Below are positions 25,001 through 36,840 of a stretch of DNA of 64,000 nucleotides, one piece after another. The notes beneath the pieces are model-generated. The model was not told the origin of the DNA and searched no databases. It worked only from the letters and a program-made list of their open reading frames with translations. Location of the stretch: assembly GCA_963921825.1 (NCBI GenBank), contig OY997593.1, positions 66,882,039 to 66,946,038 on the forward strand, read 5' to 3'. Position numbers and translations under genes: made by a program. Position 1 is the stretch's first letter. Each line of letters opens with the position of its first letter. The stretch comes from Erodium maritimum. Taxonomy: Eukaryota; Streptophyta; Magnoliopsida; Geraniales; Geraniaceae.

Positions 25001-25752
25001 AGATCCAAAACGAGAAATCATCTCAGCACAGTCCAGAAAACTCGAGAACAGAAGAAGGGAGAACAAGAGGTTCGGGTCTAAAATTCCGACCGACCACCGT
25101 CATGACGGTACCGGCCGAAACCTCACGGTGGTAGTGGTTCTCACCTTAGGGGAAAAGAGACGGCGGTGGCAGACAGAGAAGAAGGTGAGGGGAACAAGGG
25201 GAGCCTGGAGACGACGATTCCGGCGACGGCTCGGCTTCAGTGAGGGGAGAGGACGTGGCCAACGACTCGGGCTGAACGGGGATGATGGAGTGAGAGGGAA
25301 AGAGGAATCGGTCGGGAGAGGAGGTCGGTCGCGGGCTGGACGGACTGGAGAGGGTGAGAGGGAGTCGGGAGAAGCATGATGGTGGTGCGACCTGAACGGA
25401 GAAGGGAAGGGAGCAAGGTCGGCTTCGATATGGAGGAGGGAAGAGCTGAAGGAGAGAGGGGAGTCGATGAGGGAGGCTGCGAAAATTAGGGTTTCCACCC
25501 TTAATTTCGGCCTTTATACCCAGAGCCTCCAAACGGGCTTGGGCCTCAAACGGAACGAGCTGCAGACAGTGGGCTTCTGGCGAGTAGTAAGCCTCACAGC
25601 CCAAAAGAGGAGTAGTTGGGTCTGGTCCGGCCCGGTTCTCCTTTTCCCTTTTATTTTTTATTTTCTTTCTTCTCAAAATACTTGTTGCACAAACCTACCC
25701 AAACGTTTCATATTTCAGAATACTACCCTTTCGTAAAGAGTGGGGTTTTACA
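19022..25752 (-). mobile_element. Ty3/gypsy-type element (family B), incomplete, inside LINE ORF2
   Basis: Flanked by the 5-bp target duplication GGGAT (19017-19021 and 25753-25757). Minus orientation: the 3' LTR is 19022-21633; next to it (21634-21670) lies the polypurine tract preceded by the AATTTCGAGGACGAAATTCT signature known from plant chromovirus-type gypsy elements; the internal region runs to about 24909; the 5' LTR is represented only by 24910-25752. The two LTR segments look nearly identical over their shared ~840 bp, so insertion is fairly recent. The internal region is a reverse-complement relative of 46700-49999. I see no protease, RT or integrase motif, so it is a broken, probably non-autonomous fossil. 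Confidence 0.88.
19290..19303 (-). other. LTR hairpin, TGAGC stem with GCAA loop
   Basis: Minus-strand TGAGCGCAAGCTCA, the same stem as at 2073-2086 with a different GNRA-type loop (GCAA). See the finding on recurrent LTR hairpins. Confidence 0.6.
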
Positions 25753-28700
25753 GGGATAATCTCCATGTGGAAGTCAAGGGAGTTCAGTTTCAATTACTCA
25801 ATCAAAGAACCAGGTGCATTGATCTGGTTTGGAACATCAGTTGATTCCAATAAGCCATGTTGCTTTGTAAACATCTATGCTCCTAGCTCTACAACAAGCA
25901 AGAGAGATTTATGGCTTTTGCTATACCAGTACATCTCTAAGCTGGAGCAGAATTTTCTTGTATTATTAGGTGGAGATTTCAATGCTATAACTTTAGTGGA
26001 AGAAAGAGCTAGTCAGAGAAGTGGTGGCTTAGACATGGTTATGCTGCAAGATTTCATACTGAATTTGGGGTTAATCAACCTACCCCTAAAGGGTGGAAAA
26101 TTCACCTGGTTTGGCCACCAATCAAGAGGTTCAAGGCTAGACAGGTTCTTAATCTCCCAGGCATTTCTCTCTCATTATATGGCACTAACTCAAACCTGCC
26201 TTCCAAGATCAATCTCTGATCACAGGCCAATTACTCTCTTTGATGATCAAGTTGATTGGGGTCCAAGACCATTCAAAATTTTGAATATTTGGACAAAAGG
26301 TTCAAGATTTTTCCCAGTTGTACAAAGTTTTTGGGACTCATATGCAATCACAGGCCAACCTTGTTATATTCTCTGGATGAAACTAAAACTTCTCAAAGCA
26401 GATCTTAAATTATGGAACACTCAGATCTTTGGTTTTTTACAAACTCATATTGCCTCTCTTACAAAAGCAGTAGATGACTTGGATGCTTTAGTTGAAATCA
26501 GATCACTAGCTCCTGCTGAATGCACAGCTAGAGGAGCTTTTAAAGCAACATTGATACAAAAATTGAAGCTACTATCTAAATTGTGGAGCCATATGGCAAG
26601 AAGGAAGTGGTTTGATGAAGGGGACAAGGGCTCAAAGTTTTTTCACAGGCTGGCAAATTACAATGGTAAAAATAAGAGGATCTCTTTAATATGGGACAAT
26701 GTGATTCTTCTATCCTCTCCAACTGACATAAAAGGAGCTGCTACTTCACACTTCGCAAATAGATTCAAAGCCTCTTCCACTCCATCTGAAGTACTATTGA
26801 ATGATCTTCCTTTTTCATCCTTATCTCCAGAGCAAGCTCAATGGCTTTCTCTGAGGAAGAAGCTCTTAAGACAGTCATGGCATGCAATGCTGATAAGGCC
26901 AAAGGTCCTGATGGCTTCACTCTCAAATTTTTTCAATATTGTTGGCCAATCATCAAACAGGACTTCATGCTATTTCTTTATGAATTTCATAGAGCTGGCC
27001 AGCTTGGAAAAGGTATCAACTCCTTTTTTCTAACCTTGATCCCCCAAAATGAAGCCCTTTTAACCTTTGAGGACTATAGGCCTATAAGCCTTATGGGAGG
27101 ACCTTACAAAATTATATCAAAGCTAATATCCTCAAGACTGAGACAAGTAATAGATGGGCTGGTTGGAGATGAACAATCTGGTTTTATTATAGGAAGACAA
27201 ATTGCAGATGGTATTCTTATTGCTTCAGAAGTTGTTCAAACCCTCAGAGCTTCTCATCAGAAAGCTGTAATTTTCAAGGCTGACTTTGAAAAAGCTTTTG
27301 ACAAGGTCAGTTGGAGCTTCTTAATGCAAATTCTAACAAAAATGGGTTTCATTACAAGGTGGAGAATGTGGATCATATCTTGTCTAAGAGCAGATGTATC
27401 AGTCTTGATCAATGGATCTCCAAGTCCAGATTTTCAGATGAGTAGAGGCCTCAGGCAAGGATGTGCAATATCTCCCCTCTTATTTGTAATAGTTGCAGAT
27501 GCTTTGAATCAAATTGTGAAAAATGGGACCCTGGCAAATTTGTTTCAAGGAATTCAACTAACACCAGAAGGACCTTCTATATCCCATTTGCAATTTGCTG
27601 ATGACACAATATTTTTTATGCAAGCTCTTCAAAGTAGTCCCTTGGCACTCAAGTCAGCCTTAGCCTTTTTCCATTTGGCCACAGGACGAGTAGTTAATTT
27701 TGACAAATCTGTCTTGATCCCTCTAAATCTTGAGGATGATGAAGTGCTGATCTGGTTACAAACCTTAGGTTGCTCAGCTGGATCCTTGCCTTTTAATTAC
27801 CTGGGGTTCCCACTTGGTGCTAACCCCAAAAGAAAGAGCACTTGGGAACCACTTCCCAGCAAATTTAAATCCTCACTTGGATTATGGCAAGCCAAGCAAC
27901 TGTCTTTGGGGGGAAGAATAACACTGATCAACTCTACCTTGACTGCTATCCCCCTTTATTTCTTCTCAATAATAAAGGCTCCAAAAGGAGTTATCAAGGC
28001 AATGGAATCCTGGCAGAGAAGGTTTCTTTGGCATGGCAGTTCAGAAGCCAAATACTTCAGCAAAGTCAGATGGGATAATGTTTGCAGGCCAAAAGAGGAA
28101 TGTGGCTTAGGGATCAAAAGGCTTGCTAATATGAACATTGCTCTACTAGCAAAGTGGTGGTGGAGGTTTTCCTTGGAGAGAGACTCATTATGGAAATCAA
28201 TAATCTGCAGCAAGTTTGGTTGGCATGCTTCTGAGTGGGATCTCTCTAACTTCTCTGAGATTGGAAATGCTAGCTTTATGAATCAAATATTGGCACTAAA
28301 TGCTGATCCTCTCTTTGCTGATCTCTTTGGGATAAAAGGTCTAAGCTGGAAAGTGGGTTTAGGGGATAGGGTGTTCTTTTGGAATGATCTTTGGTGGGGA
28401 AATGTAACTGTCAAACACCTCTTTCCTAGACTCTATGCTCTCTCTCAGAACAAGAAGCAGCTCATATCAGAGGCTTGTATACAAGGTTCTTGGGATCTTT
28501 GCTTCAGAAGAACTCCCAGAGGAAGAGCTGAAGGAGATTGGAACATCCTGCAACAAATTCTCAATGGGGTCAATTTATCCTCTCAGCCAGACTCTTTAAT
28601 TTGGGTTGGAGATGCAAAAGGGTTCTCAGTCAGAAGGTTATATACACTCATAAACAATCCTAATTCATCACAGGTGCTCAATGGTGGATGGACCAAAGCA

Positions 28701-29255
28701 GTTTGGATCCCATAAATACCCCCTAAAATCTCAGCTTTCAGTTGGTTGGCTTGTTTGGATGCTATCCCATCAAAGTGTTTCCTAGATGTTAGATGCCTCA
28801 GCTTCAATTTGATTCAATTAACCTGATCTATTTGTAATGATGAATTGGAAGATGGTCCACATGTGTTATTGCATTGTGCAAAGGCCTGGTCTGTATGGGG
28901 TAAGGTAATGGCATGGTGGGGATTGCAGTGGGTGGTTCCAGCTTCTGTCAAAATGCTCTTCATAATTTGGCCAAAACTGATCAACTCCAATATCAGAAAA
29001 GGGTGGAGCAAAATCATTCATATAGTGTGCTGGCAATTATGGTTAGCAAGAAACAATAAGGTGTTCAACAATGTAGATTTGTCAGTGGAAGACATTTTTC
29101 AAAAGATACTAAACCAGTCTTACAGTTGGGAATGGATCTCTTTCAACAAGGCTGGCATTTTCTTCTCCATAAACATGTGGATCTCAGCTCCTAGGTCCTG
29201 CATCTCTTGGAGGAAAGCCAGAACTCCACAAAATCCCTGGTTAATTTCCTTTTGA

Positions 29256-29966
29256 CTCTTTCTTTGGGGGGTTTGGGTGGTGGTTGGGTGGTGGGGTTTT
29301 GGTGTCGAGTGTTTTCTTGGTTTAGGGTCCTTTTGGGGGTTGAATCTCCTTCTATAAGGTTCTTTGGTTGCTGTTCTTGGTTTGTTTGGCTCTGTGAGTG
29401 TGGGTTCTTTTTATTGAGTGTGGGTTTGTCTTTTTCTGGTTAGGAGTGTTTTGTTTTCTCTTCCTCTTCTTCTTTGTCTTGCAGCAGGAGTTTCAAGTTC
29501 TTAGGCTGTAGTGAGGAGTTGTTCATGATGAAACCACTTTGGTTCCTGCTCAATTATCAAATTCAAGAACTCTCGAAGCATCTTGGTAGCATGGTTCTGG
29601 CTGCACTCCTCTTATTCCCTTTACATTGCATGGTTTATGGGAAGTAGCTGCAGTTTAGTACCTTTGGAGGCTTTTCTGTTTGTGGTTGCTGATGATGTTT
29701 GATCTGGTGGTCGATTTATTGGGTTCTGGTGGGGTTTTAGGTTTGTTTTGGGTTCTCTCTTGGCTTATGGTGAGTTAGTACTTGTCTTAGGTTTTTGCTG
29801 TTGTTTGCGTGCGTCTGAAGTTTAGCCGTGGAGTGACTTGCAGTACAAGTAAGGGTGGAATGTTCTTGTTGTGACCTATATGTGGGGGTAACTTTTTGTA
29901 ATGTTATGTAACTCCTCTTTCTCCTCGAGAGAGGCTTAATTTAAATTTGTTTTGCTGATAAAAAAA
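29256..29966 (+). other. LINE 3' UTR and poly-A tail
   Basis: Between the ORF2 stop (29253-29255) and the second target duplication. Strongly G/T-rich at first (GGTTTGGGTGGTGG-like runs), ending with a CTCGAGAG inverted repeat, TTTGTTTTGCTGAT and a run of A. The same tail, diverged, ends the truncated LINE in the MATH pseudogene. Confidence 0.85.
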
Positions 29967-30910
29967 AACAATTTGAATGATTATAACAAAAGTCTAAAGG
30001 ATGAATGTTGAAATTTAGAAACTAATTTGGGATATTCTAACTTTCAGATGTTTTGATGTATGATTGGTGGTGTGCCTAGCAACTTGAAACACATAATGTC
30101 ACTAGAACACAGCAGAATAATTTATCAGGATATAAAGCTATCTACAATGGCGTCGAAACGGCGCGTTGTTTGGGTGTCGAATCCGAGGTGGTGTTGGAAA
30201 AAAGCGTCGAATGTTAGTGGTTGTGTCTGGTCTGCGTCGAATATGCGAAAGCGCAGATTCGACGTCGAGGGTCTTGTAGCCTTAGCGACCCGTCGAATCG
30301 ACGAATATGGGGCCTAGTCGTATCTTAACCAGCGAACCAGCGTGTGCCGCGTGGCACGAATTTGTGATAAAAAGACCACCCGCTTCGTGTTCTAAACACT
30401 ACTCTCAACCCGTTTCTTCGACTTCCGATAATCATCGCCGAAATTCCATATCTTTCGACATCATCTTCCTAAACTGTCAATGCCGTCGGTGTTTCTGGCA
30501 CCACATATTATACAGGAACGTCGCAAATGTGTCTCCACGGAAGTTACGCCACCGCCGTTTCTCCGCCGGCCTTACTTCGTCATTGCCTCCTCTCCTTTTC
30601 CCTTTTATCTTCCACCCGAATCACCTCCCATGGTTGATGGCATCCTCTCCGAGGCTCTTCCCTAGTGTCGGGGTAGAGCTCGAGCCGCCCATACCATTGC
30701 CAGCTGGAACCAGGAACTCAAATCCCGTCCATGGTCTTGTACGCACGGATGAACGTCATCCCGCCAACAATGATACACATGTACCGAAAATGAATTGGAT
30801 CCGAGGAATCCGCATTGATCTGTGCATGGCTCAAACAGGCGGGTGAAGGCGGTGAGGAATTCGACGATGCGTTTTGGGATGATATATGGGGGGAGCTAGC
30901 CCACATGACC

Positions 30911-33900
30911 TGTGAAGACTGCCTCGGTTCAAAAAGAATTTAATTTTTTTTAAAAGTATTTGATCGGAACGTCGGGGTTGAGTTTTGGGTCGGCTTTTGG
31001 TAACGATGTGATTCAAATTCGTTTTAACTTGTATTTCGTTTGAAAGAAAGATCAATTTCAAAAAAAAGGAAGTAAGCTGACTGGGCCGGTCAGGTCCGGG
31101 CCCAAATCAGTTACAAAGCTTCAAGCCCGAAGCCCAACCTTATAAACCCATTTTTAGGGTTTCACTCGGCATTTTCTCCTCCCTTGCTTGCGCAGCAGCC
31201 TCTCCCGATCTCTCACCTCCCTCTCTCTATACCTTCGCGTTTTCATCTACCTCACGCCACCGATCCCACCCGCCTCTCTCTCCCCTTCATCTCGAATCCC
31301 GACCTCTCTCTGTTTCGTCTCCGTTCAACCCGAGCTCCTCCTCGTCTCAGACAACCGCCGCCGCCCAAACCACCCTCCCCTTCCCTCTTCCTCTTCTCCG
31401 GCAGTCGAGCCGTCGCCGTGCACGAGAAGAGCTTGTCGGCGCTCGTCCGGATATGAGGAGAACCCTCAGCCACACTCCGCCTCGCCTCACCCATCCCCGT
31501 CTCCGAACTTCCCCTTCACCGTCACGCGCGTCGAATTCGAGACGGAATCCCGACGAGCCGTCCAGTTTACATCCGAGGAGTTCATCGTACTCCGCCGTCC
31601 GCCACCGTCATCCTTTCCCCACTGTGAGAATCTCACCCACGGGGGTTTGGTCGCCGGCGATGTCTTCGCCGGTGGTCGGCTTCTTTTCCCGATATACTTC
31701 TCCCTTTTTGATTTCTGTTCGAACTTCTTTGGATCTGAGCAGTTGAATCGTTTTGGGTTGGATCCAGATTTGGACGGGTTGGGACGAAAGTGAAACAGAT
31801 TAACTTAAAAGAGTTTAAATTATCTGAGTGTAAAAGAAAAGGGATTAAAATCAGATCGGTTTTAATACGGGTTTTGAACTGTTGGGCGAACCGGAACGTT
31901 TTTGGAACCTGAACGTTTAAAATGGACTGTAAAACGGACTAGAACGAGACAAAAACGGAACGAAGAATCGGACCTCGGGAATCATGTCTGAAACCCGTAC
32001 CTCGAGATTCTTGCCTCGGAAAACGTGCACGGGTTCTAAGTTCGGTGCGCAGGTGCTCGAACCCGATTCGTCGTAACCCCGCTTTTAGCCCGCTCGAGTT
32101 TAAAAGACAACTTTTGAACTTAAATCGAAACCGTCGTAACCTTTAAATTAATTCGTGAAACCGGTTTTAATTGTAACTTTCTGTGTAAAGTAGGGTCCGG
32201 CTTCGAGCGAAGAGAAGACCGGAGTTAAACCCAGACGCGGACTTCGCCCTAGAAGACGGTGTTGGCCCGGTCGTCAGCAGCTAGGAGACGCTGCGATGTT
32301 ATCGTCTTGAGGTAGGGAAGTAGCGAATACCGGTTTAATTACGGAAAGTTACTAGTATGCATGCTAGGTAATAATAATAAAATCGGAAAGATCGTAGTTT
32401 GGCATGTAGGATGCGAACAACTAGCGTAGACGTATGAACTGCGAACGCTTACGTTTTCTGTCTTGGAAATTGTTGTGCTGGTAGTTCCGGGCCGTGACGT
32501 GCTCGTAGGATTGTTTGTTGAGTGCTTCTGTTAGTGTGCTTGTGTTGTTTGAACGGATATTAAATAACAAACATGAAAACGGATAGGATTGAACTAGTGA
32601 TACATGCTGATGACCGGTGCGGTTATTTTCCTGTTATTTGATATGTTGAACTGTGGGACGGGTGGGGATTTGATACCGGTTAAGCCGGTGGGGTTACCAC
32701 ATTGAACGTGTGGTCGGTAAGTGATGGTAAGTACGTGACGATTTGAGTGTGCTTAAGAGTTCAATAAGATTATTGCTCGGTGTTGCATGATTGTGATTGT
32801 GCATGTGTGTCGTGTTTGTTGTAATGAGAGCCCTTGATTGTGATATGGTCGGGTGAGTGATAGACCGACGTGCCGTGTACTTGTGGTAAGACTGTTGGGC
32901 TTGGTGAGCCGTGTTTGATCTGTGGCATTTTGATGCGTGATTGTTATTTTGTTGTGTGTTCCTTGAGGATGGTATTCCGGTTGTGTTTGGGGCCTACGGG
33001 TCGTTGTTTGGGGCCGACGGGCCATAATGCGGTTGGGGCCTACGGGTCGTGTTGGGCCTGCGGGTCGGAGCCGACGGGCCACATCATATCATATTGCATA
33101 GGGCCGACGGGTCGGAGCCGACGGGCCAAATCATATCATAGTGGGCCTATGGGTCGTGGTTGGGCCTAAGGGTCGTATTGGGCCTACGAGTCGTGATGGG
33201 CACTGGGTGTCGTGTTTCAACCTCGATGATCTAGGGTCCTTTGGAGACGTTTCCGAGAGTCCCGACGATATGTGTCCTCATAGGGATGTTTCCGGCACTC
33301 TCGACGTTATACGTACTTGTGACATTATGCGTCTCCTCTGGATCGAGAGGTAGTCCGATGGACGTTTGACCTACCGATTTGATATTGATGGTATCGGGCA
33401 GTGTATAGTCGGTGGAGTTCGGGTATTACGGTGCGGGACGTGTGCATTATTGGTTTGTGGGTCGGTTGTGTTTGCTGTTGTTATTGTGGATTGTGTGAAA
33501 GTCGTCGTTAAGCGTATTGTAAGATTGGCTATGAACCCTGGTTCGGTATTTAGTCGTGCTGTACTAGTATGCCCTAATTGGACGGTTACTCGTGGTGGTG
33601 AGCCGAAGTTCATTACCTTAACTACTTTCTCTACTGGCGAAAGCTCACCCCTTACAATGTTGATTTTCAGGTGTTGAGCGGGGTTTGTGCTAGCAGGACA
33701 CAGCTGAGCTTGGGAGCTGGTAGGAGTCCTAAGCTAGTAGGTCTAGAGACGTGCATTTGTTTTTGAACCGAATTTTGTATAATGGGTTTGTGAGCTGTTA
33801 ACTTTGTCAATTGATTTTATTATCACTTTTGAAATTTTATCTTTTACAATTTTACCGTGTTTATTTATGATTTTAAGCTCACGTCTCGAGTCCGGTCAAA

Positions 33901-33920
33901 ACCGGATTTGGGGCGTGACA
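30911..33920 (+). mobile_element. Solo LTR of a gypsy-type element, about 3.0 kb
   Basis: Ends GGATTTGGGGCGTGACA at 33920. The 5-bp target duplication TGACC is found at 30906-30910 and 33921-33925, which sets the start at TGTGAAGACTGCC (30911). The first ~100 bp differ from other LTR starts here, but from about 31020 the order of blocks (poly-A-rich stretch, ACTGGGCCGG, a C/T-rich stretch with ORF-like Ser/Pro codons, the GTAGGGAA module, hairpins) matches family B. The coding continuity of the flanking Harbinger ORF supports these boundaries. No internal region, so a solo LTR. Fossil. The 201-aa ORF at 31188-31793 falls inside and is not a gene. Confidence 0.75.
32983..33200. repeat. GGGCCTACGGGTCG-type repeat within the LTR
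   Basis: About nine irregular copies of GGGCCTACGGGTCG or GGGCCGACGGGCC, with spacers of a few to ~25 bp, some containing ATCATATCATA. It occupies the same LTR position as the 23-bp array at 5769-5967. Confidence 0.75.
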
Positions 33921-34280
33921 TGACCCGAGAATCCCTCACGACTGAACGATCTGACGCGAATTGTCAGTATCATTAGACTGGCATTAATCGGAAGGTGAAG
34001 AGCTTCAATGAGTGCTAGTCAGAGATGAAACGCATTTACCAACCCGGTTGGACCGACAAGCGGGTGATGCACATGGCTGAGGTGGTGTACCATGAGAGAT
34101 ACGACCACAAGTTCGTCTGGCAGCATTGGTGGATTCTCGTGTGGGACTATCCAAGTTGGATGCAGTCGTATGGACAACTATAATCAAATATAGCAAGTGA
34201 GCCGATCCTCGATGGGTCGAAAAGAATAGGTCGTTTGCGGACCCGCTCATCGGAGGAGCTGAAATTGTGGTTAGACTTAT

Positions 34281-36664
34281 TGTAAGAACCGCCCCCGGTC
34301 GAACCGGTGAATCCTGGCGAAAGTTGACTTTTTGCCGGAAAAGTCAATTGATGACTCCGGGAGTCATTCGGGACCTTTCCGGGCCCCAAAAAGCTTAGCC
34401 GTCATCACGGTTAGCTTAGTTAGGCCGTTTCCTTTCAAACGACTGTAATATTGGCATAGTCAATTTTCGGTCAAGACAGGGACTTTTTATCGACAAATCC
34501 TAAATAAAGTTGTTGTGCTGGAAATTCCTAAGAAGAGAAGTGGTCCCCACATGGACACTCGTCCATGTTAGTTTGGGGGAGAAGAAAGGGGAAAGAATGA
34601 CCCAAATACCCCTAAATCTAAGGCATAAGAGGCTTTTGGCTTAAGGGACATTCTCGTCCATTCCAAAGTAGGTTAAAGGGGCTAGAGAGAGAGCAACTCA
34701 GCCCATTAGTGTGTGTTGGCCGAAATTCTTCAAGGGGAGAGAGCGAGAGAGGGTGCCATGGAAGCTTGAAGAAGAAGAAAGAGAGAAAAGAGGGGACTTT
34801 GAGACCATTACTTCACCAAAAGCTTGGATTCTTCCACTTTCTTCTTCTACTCTTCATTGCAAAGACCGTGGAACCGAGCTCGAGGAAGGAGGAAGACTTG
34901 GGACACCGTGAGAGGACGAGGAGGAAGCTAGCCAGGACGTCAGTAGCTAGGAGTATTTAATCGTTGGAGAACTCGAGGTAGGGAAAAGTACTAAACTCCT
35001 CTCTTAATTTCAAGAACGCTAATAGTATGCCTATAGGATAATAATAACCGGAAAGGTCCTAGTTCACATATAGGATGTGATTTACTAGAATAGCCGCTTT
35101 CAATTACAATAATAACCGGAAGAGTCTTAGTATGCATATATGATGTGATTCACTAGTTAACCGCTTTCAATACTTTGGGAAATTGTCGTGCTGGTAGAAT
35201 GGCCATGTCGAGCCTTAGGATTTATTGTTGAATGTACTTATTGATGATTGTTCGTCCTTAGTATTGAGGCATGCTCCGTCTTTAGGTTAATATGAGAGTC
35301 ACACTAAACTAGATAAATTATGTTGATTGTAATATGAATGATTGCTTTATGACATGATTGGTTGAATGAATGTGATGTGAGTGTTATCTTATGTTATGAT
35401 CGGGTGAATGATAAACCGATGTAGTATGTTTGGTAAGTTATGTCGGTAAGCTTGTTGTTATGATGCGTTCATTGTAGCGTGTTCGGTAAGTTTGGTTGGT
35501 ATAGTATGTCGGTGTGAATTGTTGGGTTGATATATTGGTATGACGGATACACGATGATCAGGTTACGTGATCAGGTGTGCCTACCTTCCGACTAGGAGTC
35601 GGTAAAATGTGCTGTGATTCTATGATAAGGTGTACCTACCTTCCGACTAGAAGTCGGTAAAATGTGTTGTTGCTAGTGTTAAGGCGCACCTGCCTTCCGA
35701 CTAAGCGTCGGTAAAATGAGCTATGAATCATGATAAGGTGCGCCTGCCCTCCGACTGGGTGTCGGTAAATTGTGCTATAGTCGTGAGATCTGGAGTATTA
35801 AGAGGGACTTATGGTGTGCATATTGCTAATGATTTGTTGTGTGATTGCTATTGCTTTACCGTTGTGCGTGTTATGCTATTGTATGGCTCGAGTGTGTACC
35901 CCGAGGTGGACATTCCGGGAAGACATCTAGACTGACGTGCGGTCCCGGTATGGCGTGTGGTTATTTACTCCGAGGGAGTGTTTCTGGTTTCGCCCCGGTG
36001 ATCTGTAGTCCTTTGGAGACATTTCCGAGACCTCCGACGATATGTGTTCCAAGGGAACTTTTCCGGAAGTCCTGACGGCATGTGTCTCCTCTGGACCGAG
36101 GGGCAATCTGATATGATGTACAAGTCAGTGTACAGATCAGAGTTTTGGGATTTGATATTCAGTATTTCGGTATTTGTGTGTTTTTTTATTCGATCTCCTT
36201 GGTAAATTTGTTATCTTCCCGTTGATTTCTTTGAGTGTTACCTTCTTTAAAGTACTGTAATTCTTGTTGATTTTTAATTAGCGTTTGTTGGTTAATTGTA
36301 CTAATCTGTTTTATTGATAAAACGGGAGTTCATTTACTTTACTGCTTTTTTCCTACTGAGCATAAGCTCACCCCCTTCTTGTTTACTGTTTGTACATGTT
36401 TTCTTGTTGAGTAGCCCTAGAGGTGGTCTCAGGGCTTGGGAGCTCCTTAAGCTTTGGGAGATTTTATATCTTAGAGACGCACTATACTTTGTACTAACCT
36501 GCATTTTATATTATTTTGTTTGTTTGAGCATTGACTCTTAATTTTGAACTGAAGTTAAGTTTTTTGCGGAGATTGTATTATTAAATTACTTTTTATTTAT
36601 TGTTTTATTTATTATTCTCAGTTCACGTCTCGAGTCCGGTCAAAACCGGATTTGGGGCGTGACA
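34281..36664 (+). mobile_element. Solo LTR of a gypsy-type element (family A), 2,384 bp
   Basis: Starts TGTAAGAACCGCCCCCGGTC and ends GGGGCGTGACA. The 5-bp target duplication CTTAT is perfect (34276-34280 and 36665-36669). No internal region. It is the cleanest representative of family A in the window and defines its ends. Contains a four-copy 54-bp array and the TGAGC/GCTCA hairpin. It sits in the Harbinger ORF1 remnant only ~350 bp from the previous LTR. Fossil. Confidence 0.93.
35573..35788. repeat. Four-copy 54-bp tandem repeat in the LTR
   Basis: Units start at 35573, 35627, 35681 and 35735, each with AAGGTGCGCCTGCCTTCCGA then CTAGGAGTCGGTAAAATGTG. The core CCGACTAGGAGTCGG is itself an inverted repeat. 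Similar CTACCTTCCGACT...CGGTAAAA units appear at 62325-62420, outside any complete LTR. Confidence 0.92.
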
Positions 36665-36840
36665 CTTATGGAAAGAATAGCCCTCCCGAGCCATTACTCG
36701 AAGGCTCCTCATCGCACAATACAGGTTCAACCTATGAAAATAAAGGACGACGGAGGAAGGGGCGGTGGAGGACCTGTAATTCTTTTTGGAGTTGTAATGT
36801 GCAGGAAAAATTTAAATTGTCTCTTAGTTGTCGATAATAA

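Larger units (their letters stand above)
18813..29255 (+). pseudogene. LINE ORF2, endonuclease and reverse transcriptase, interrupted
   Basis: Begins MKFLSWNVRGISSPQNKR (18813), with LQESK, and breaks at 19021 where the gypsy element entered; it resumes in the same frame at 25758. The endonuclease continues with LLGGDFNAI, SRLDRFLIS and SDHRPI, the metal- and phosphate-binding motifs of the APE-like family. The RT follows: KGPDGFTLKFFQYCWP, YRPISLMGGPYKI, FKADFEKAFDKV, RGLRQGCAISPLL and the catalytic FADD near 27594. The C-terminus has the plant zf-RVT pattern (FSVRRLYTLI, then HVLLHCAKAWSVWG, WQLWLARNNKVF), ending at 29255. Lesions: a frameshift near 26840-26860, a TAA at 28713-28715 in place of a sense codon within the VWxP-PPK stretch, and a TGA at 28824-28826 next to the CxxC motif. 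The protein would have been about 1,200 residues, usual for the family. Confidence 0.92.
15452..29966 (+). mobile_element. Full-length L1-type LINE with two nested insertions
   Basis: Bounded by the 14-bp target duplication AACAATTTGAATGA (15438-15451 and 29967-29980, the latter partly overlapping the poly-A). Order: 5' UTR, ORF1 with an RRM domain, ORF2 with endonuclease, reverse transcriptase and a C-terminal zinc-binding region, GT-rich 3' UTR and a short poly-A. A MULE-type MITE (15469-15965) and a gypsy element (19022-25752) lie inside. Without them and their duplications the LINE is about 7.3 kb, normal for a full-length plant L1. Both ORFs are broken, so it cannot move on its own now. 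A complete 5' end is unusual, since most LINE copies are truncated. Confidence 0.92.
30641..36840 (+). pseudogene. Harbinger ORF1-like (Myb/SANT) coding remnant in three pieces
   Basis: Piece 1 (30641-30910) reads a Pro-rich lead and then SALICAWLKQAGEGGEEFDD with AFWDDIWGELAHMT, the first half of a Myb/SANT-like DNA-binding domain. Piece 2 (33926-34280) continues RESLTTERSDANCQYH, TGINRKVKSFNEC, SEMKRIYQPGWTDKRVMHMA, then YDHKFVWQHWWILVWDYPSW, the known pattern of plant PIF/Harbinger ORF1 proteins (WxxI...KF...SG...D...F...H.W.IL...PKW). Piece 3 (36670-36840) is a Ser/Lys/Arg-rich tail. The reading frame carries across both LTR sites once LTR and duplication are disregarded. In-frame stops occur at the expected Trp positions after CQYH and after SFNEC, and there is a frame change before GSEESALI; so it was already decayed or decayed afterwards. 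Confidence 0.65.

Noticed and set aside
25100-25676. Long overlapping ORFs on both strands
   Set aside because: They sit in the LTR segment of the gypsy element and duplicate those at 20815-21488; a direct repeat, not a gene pair.
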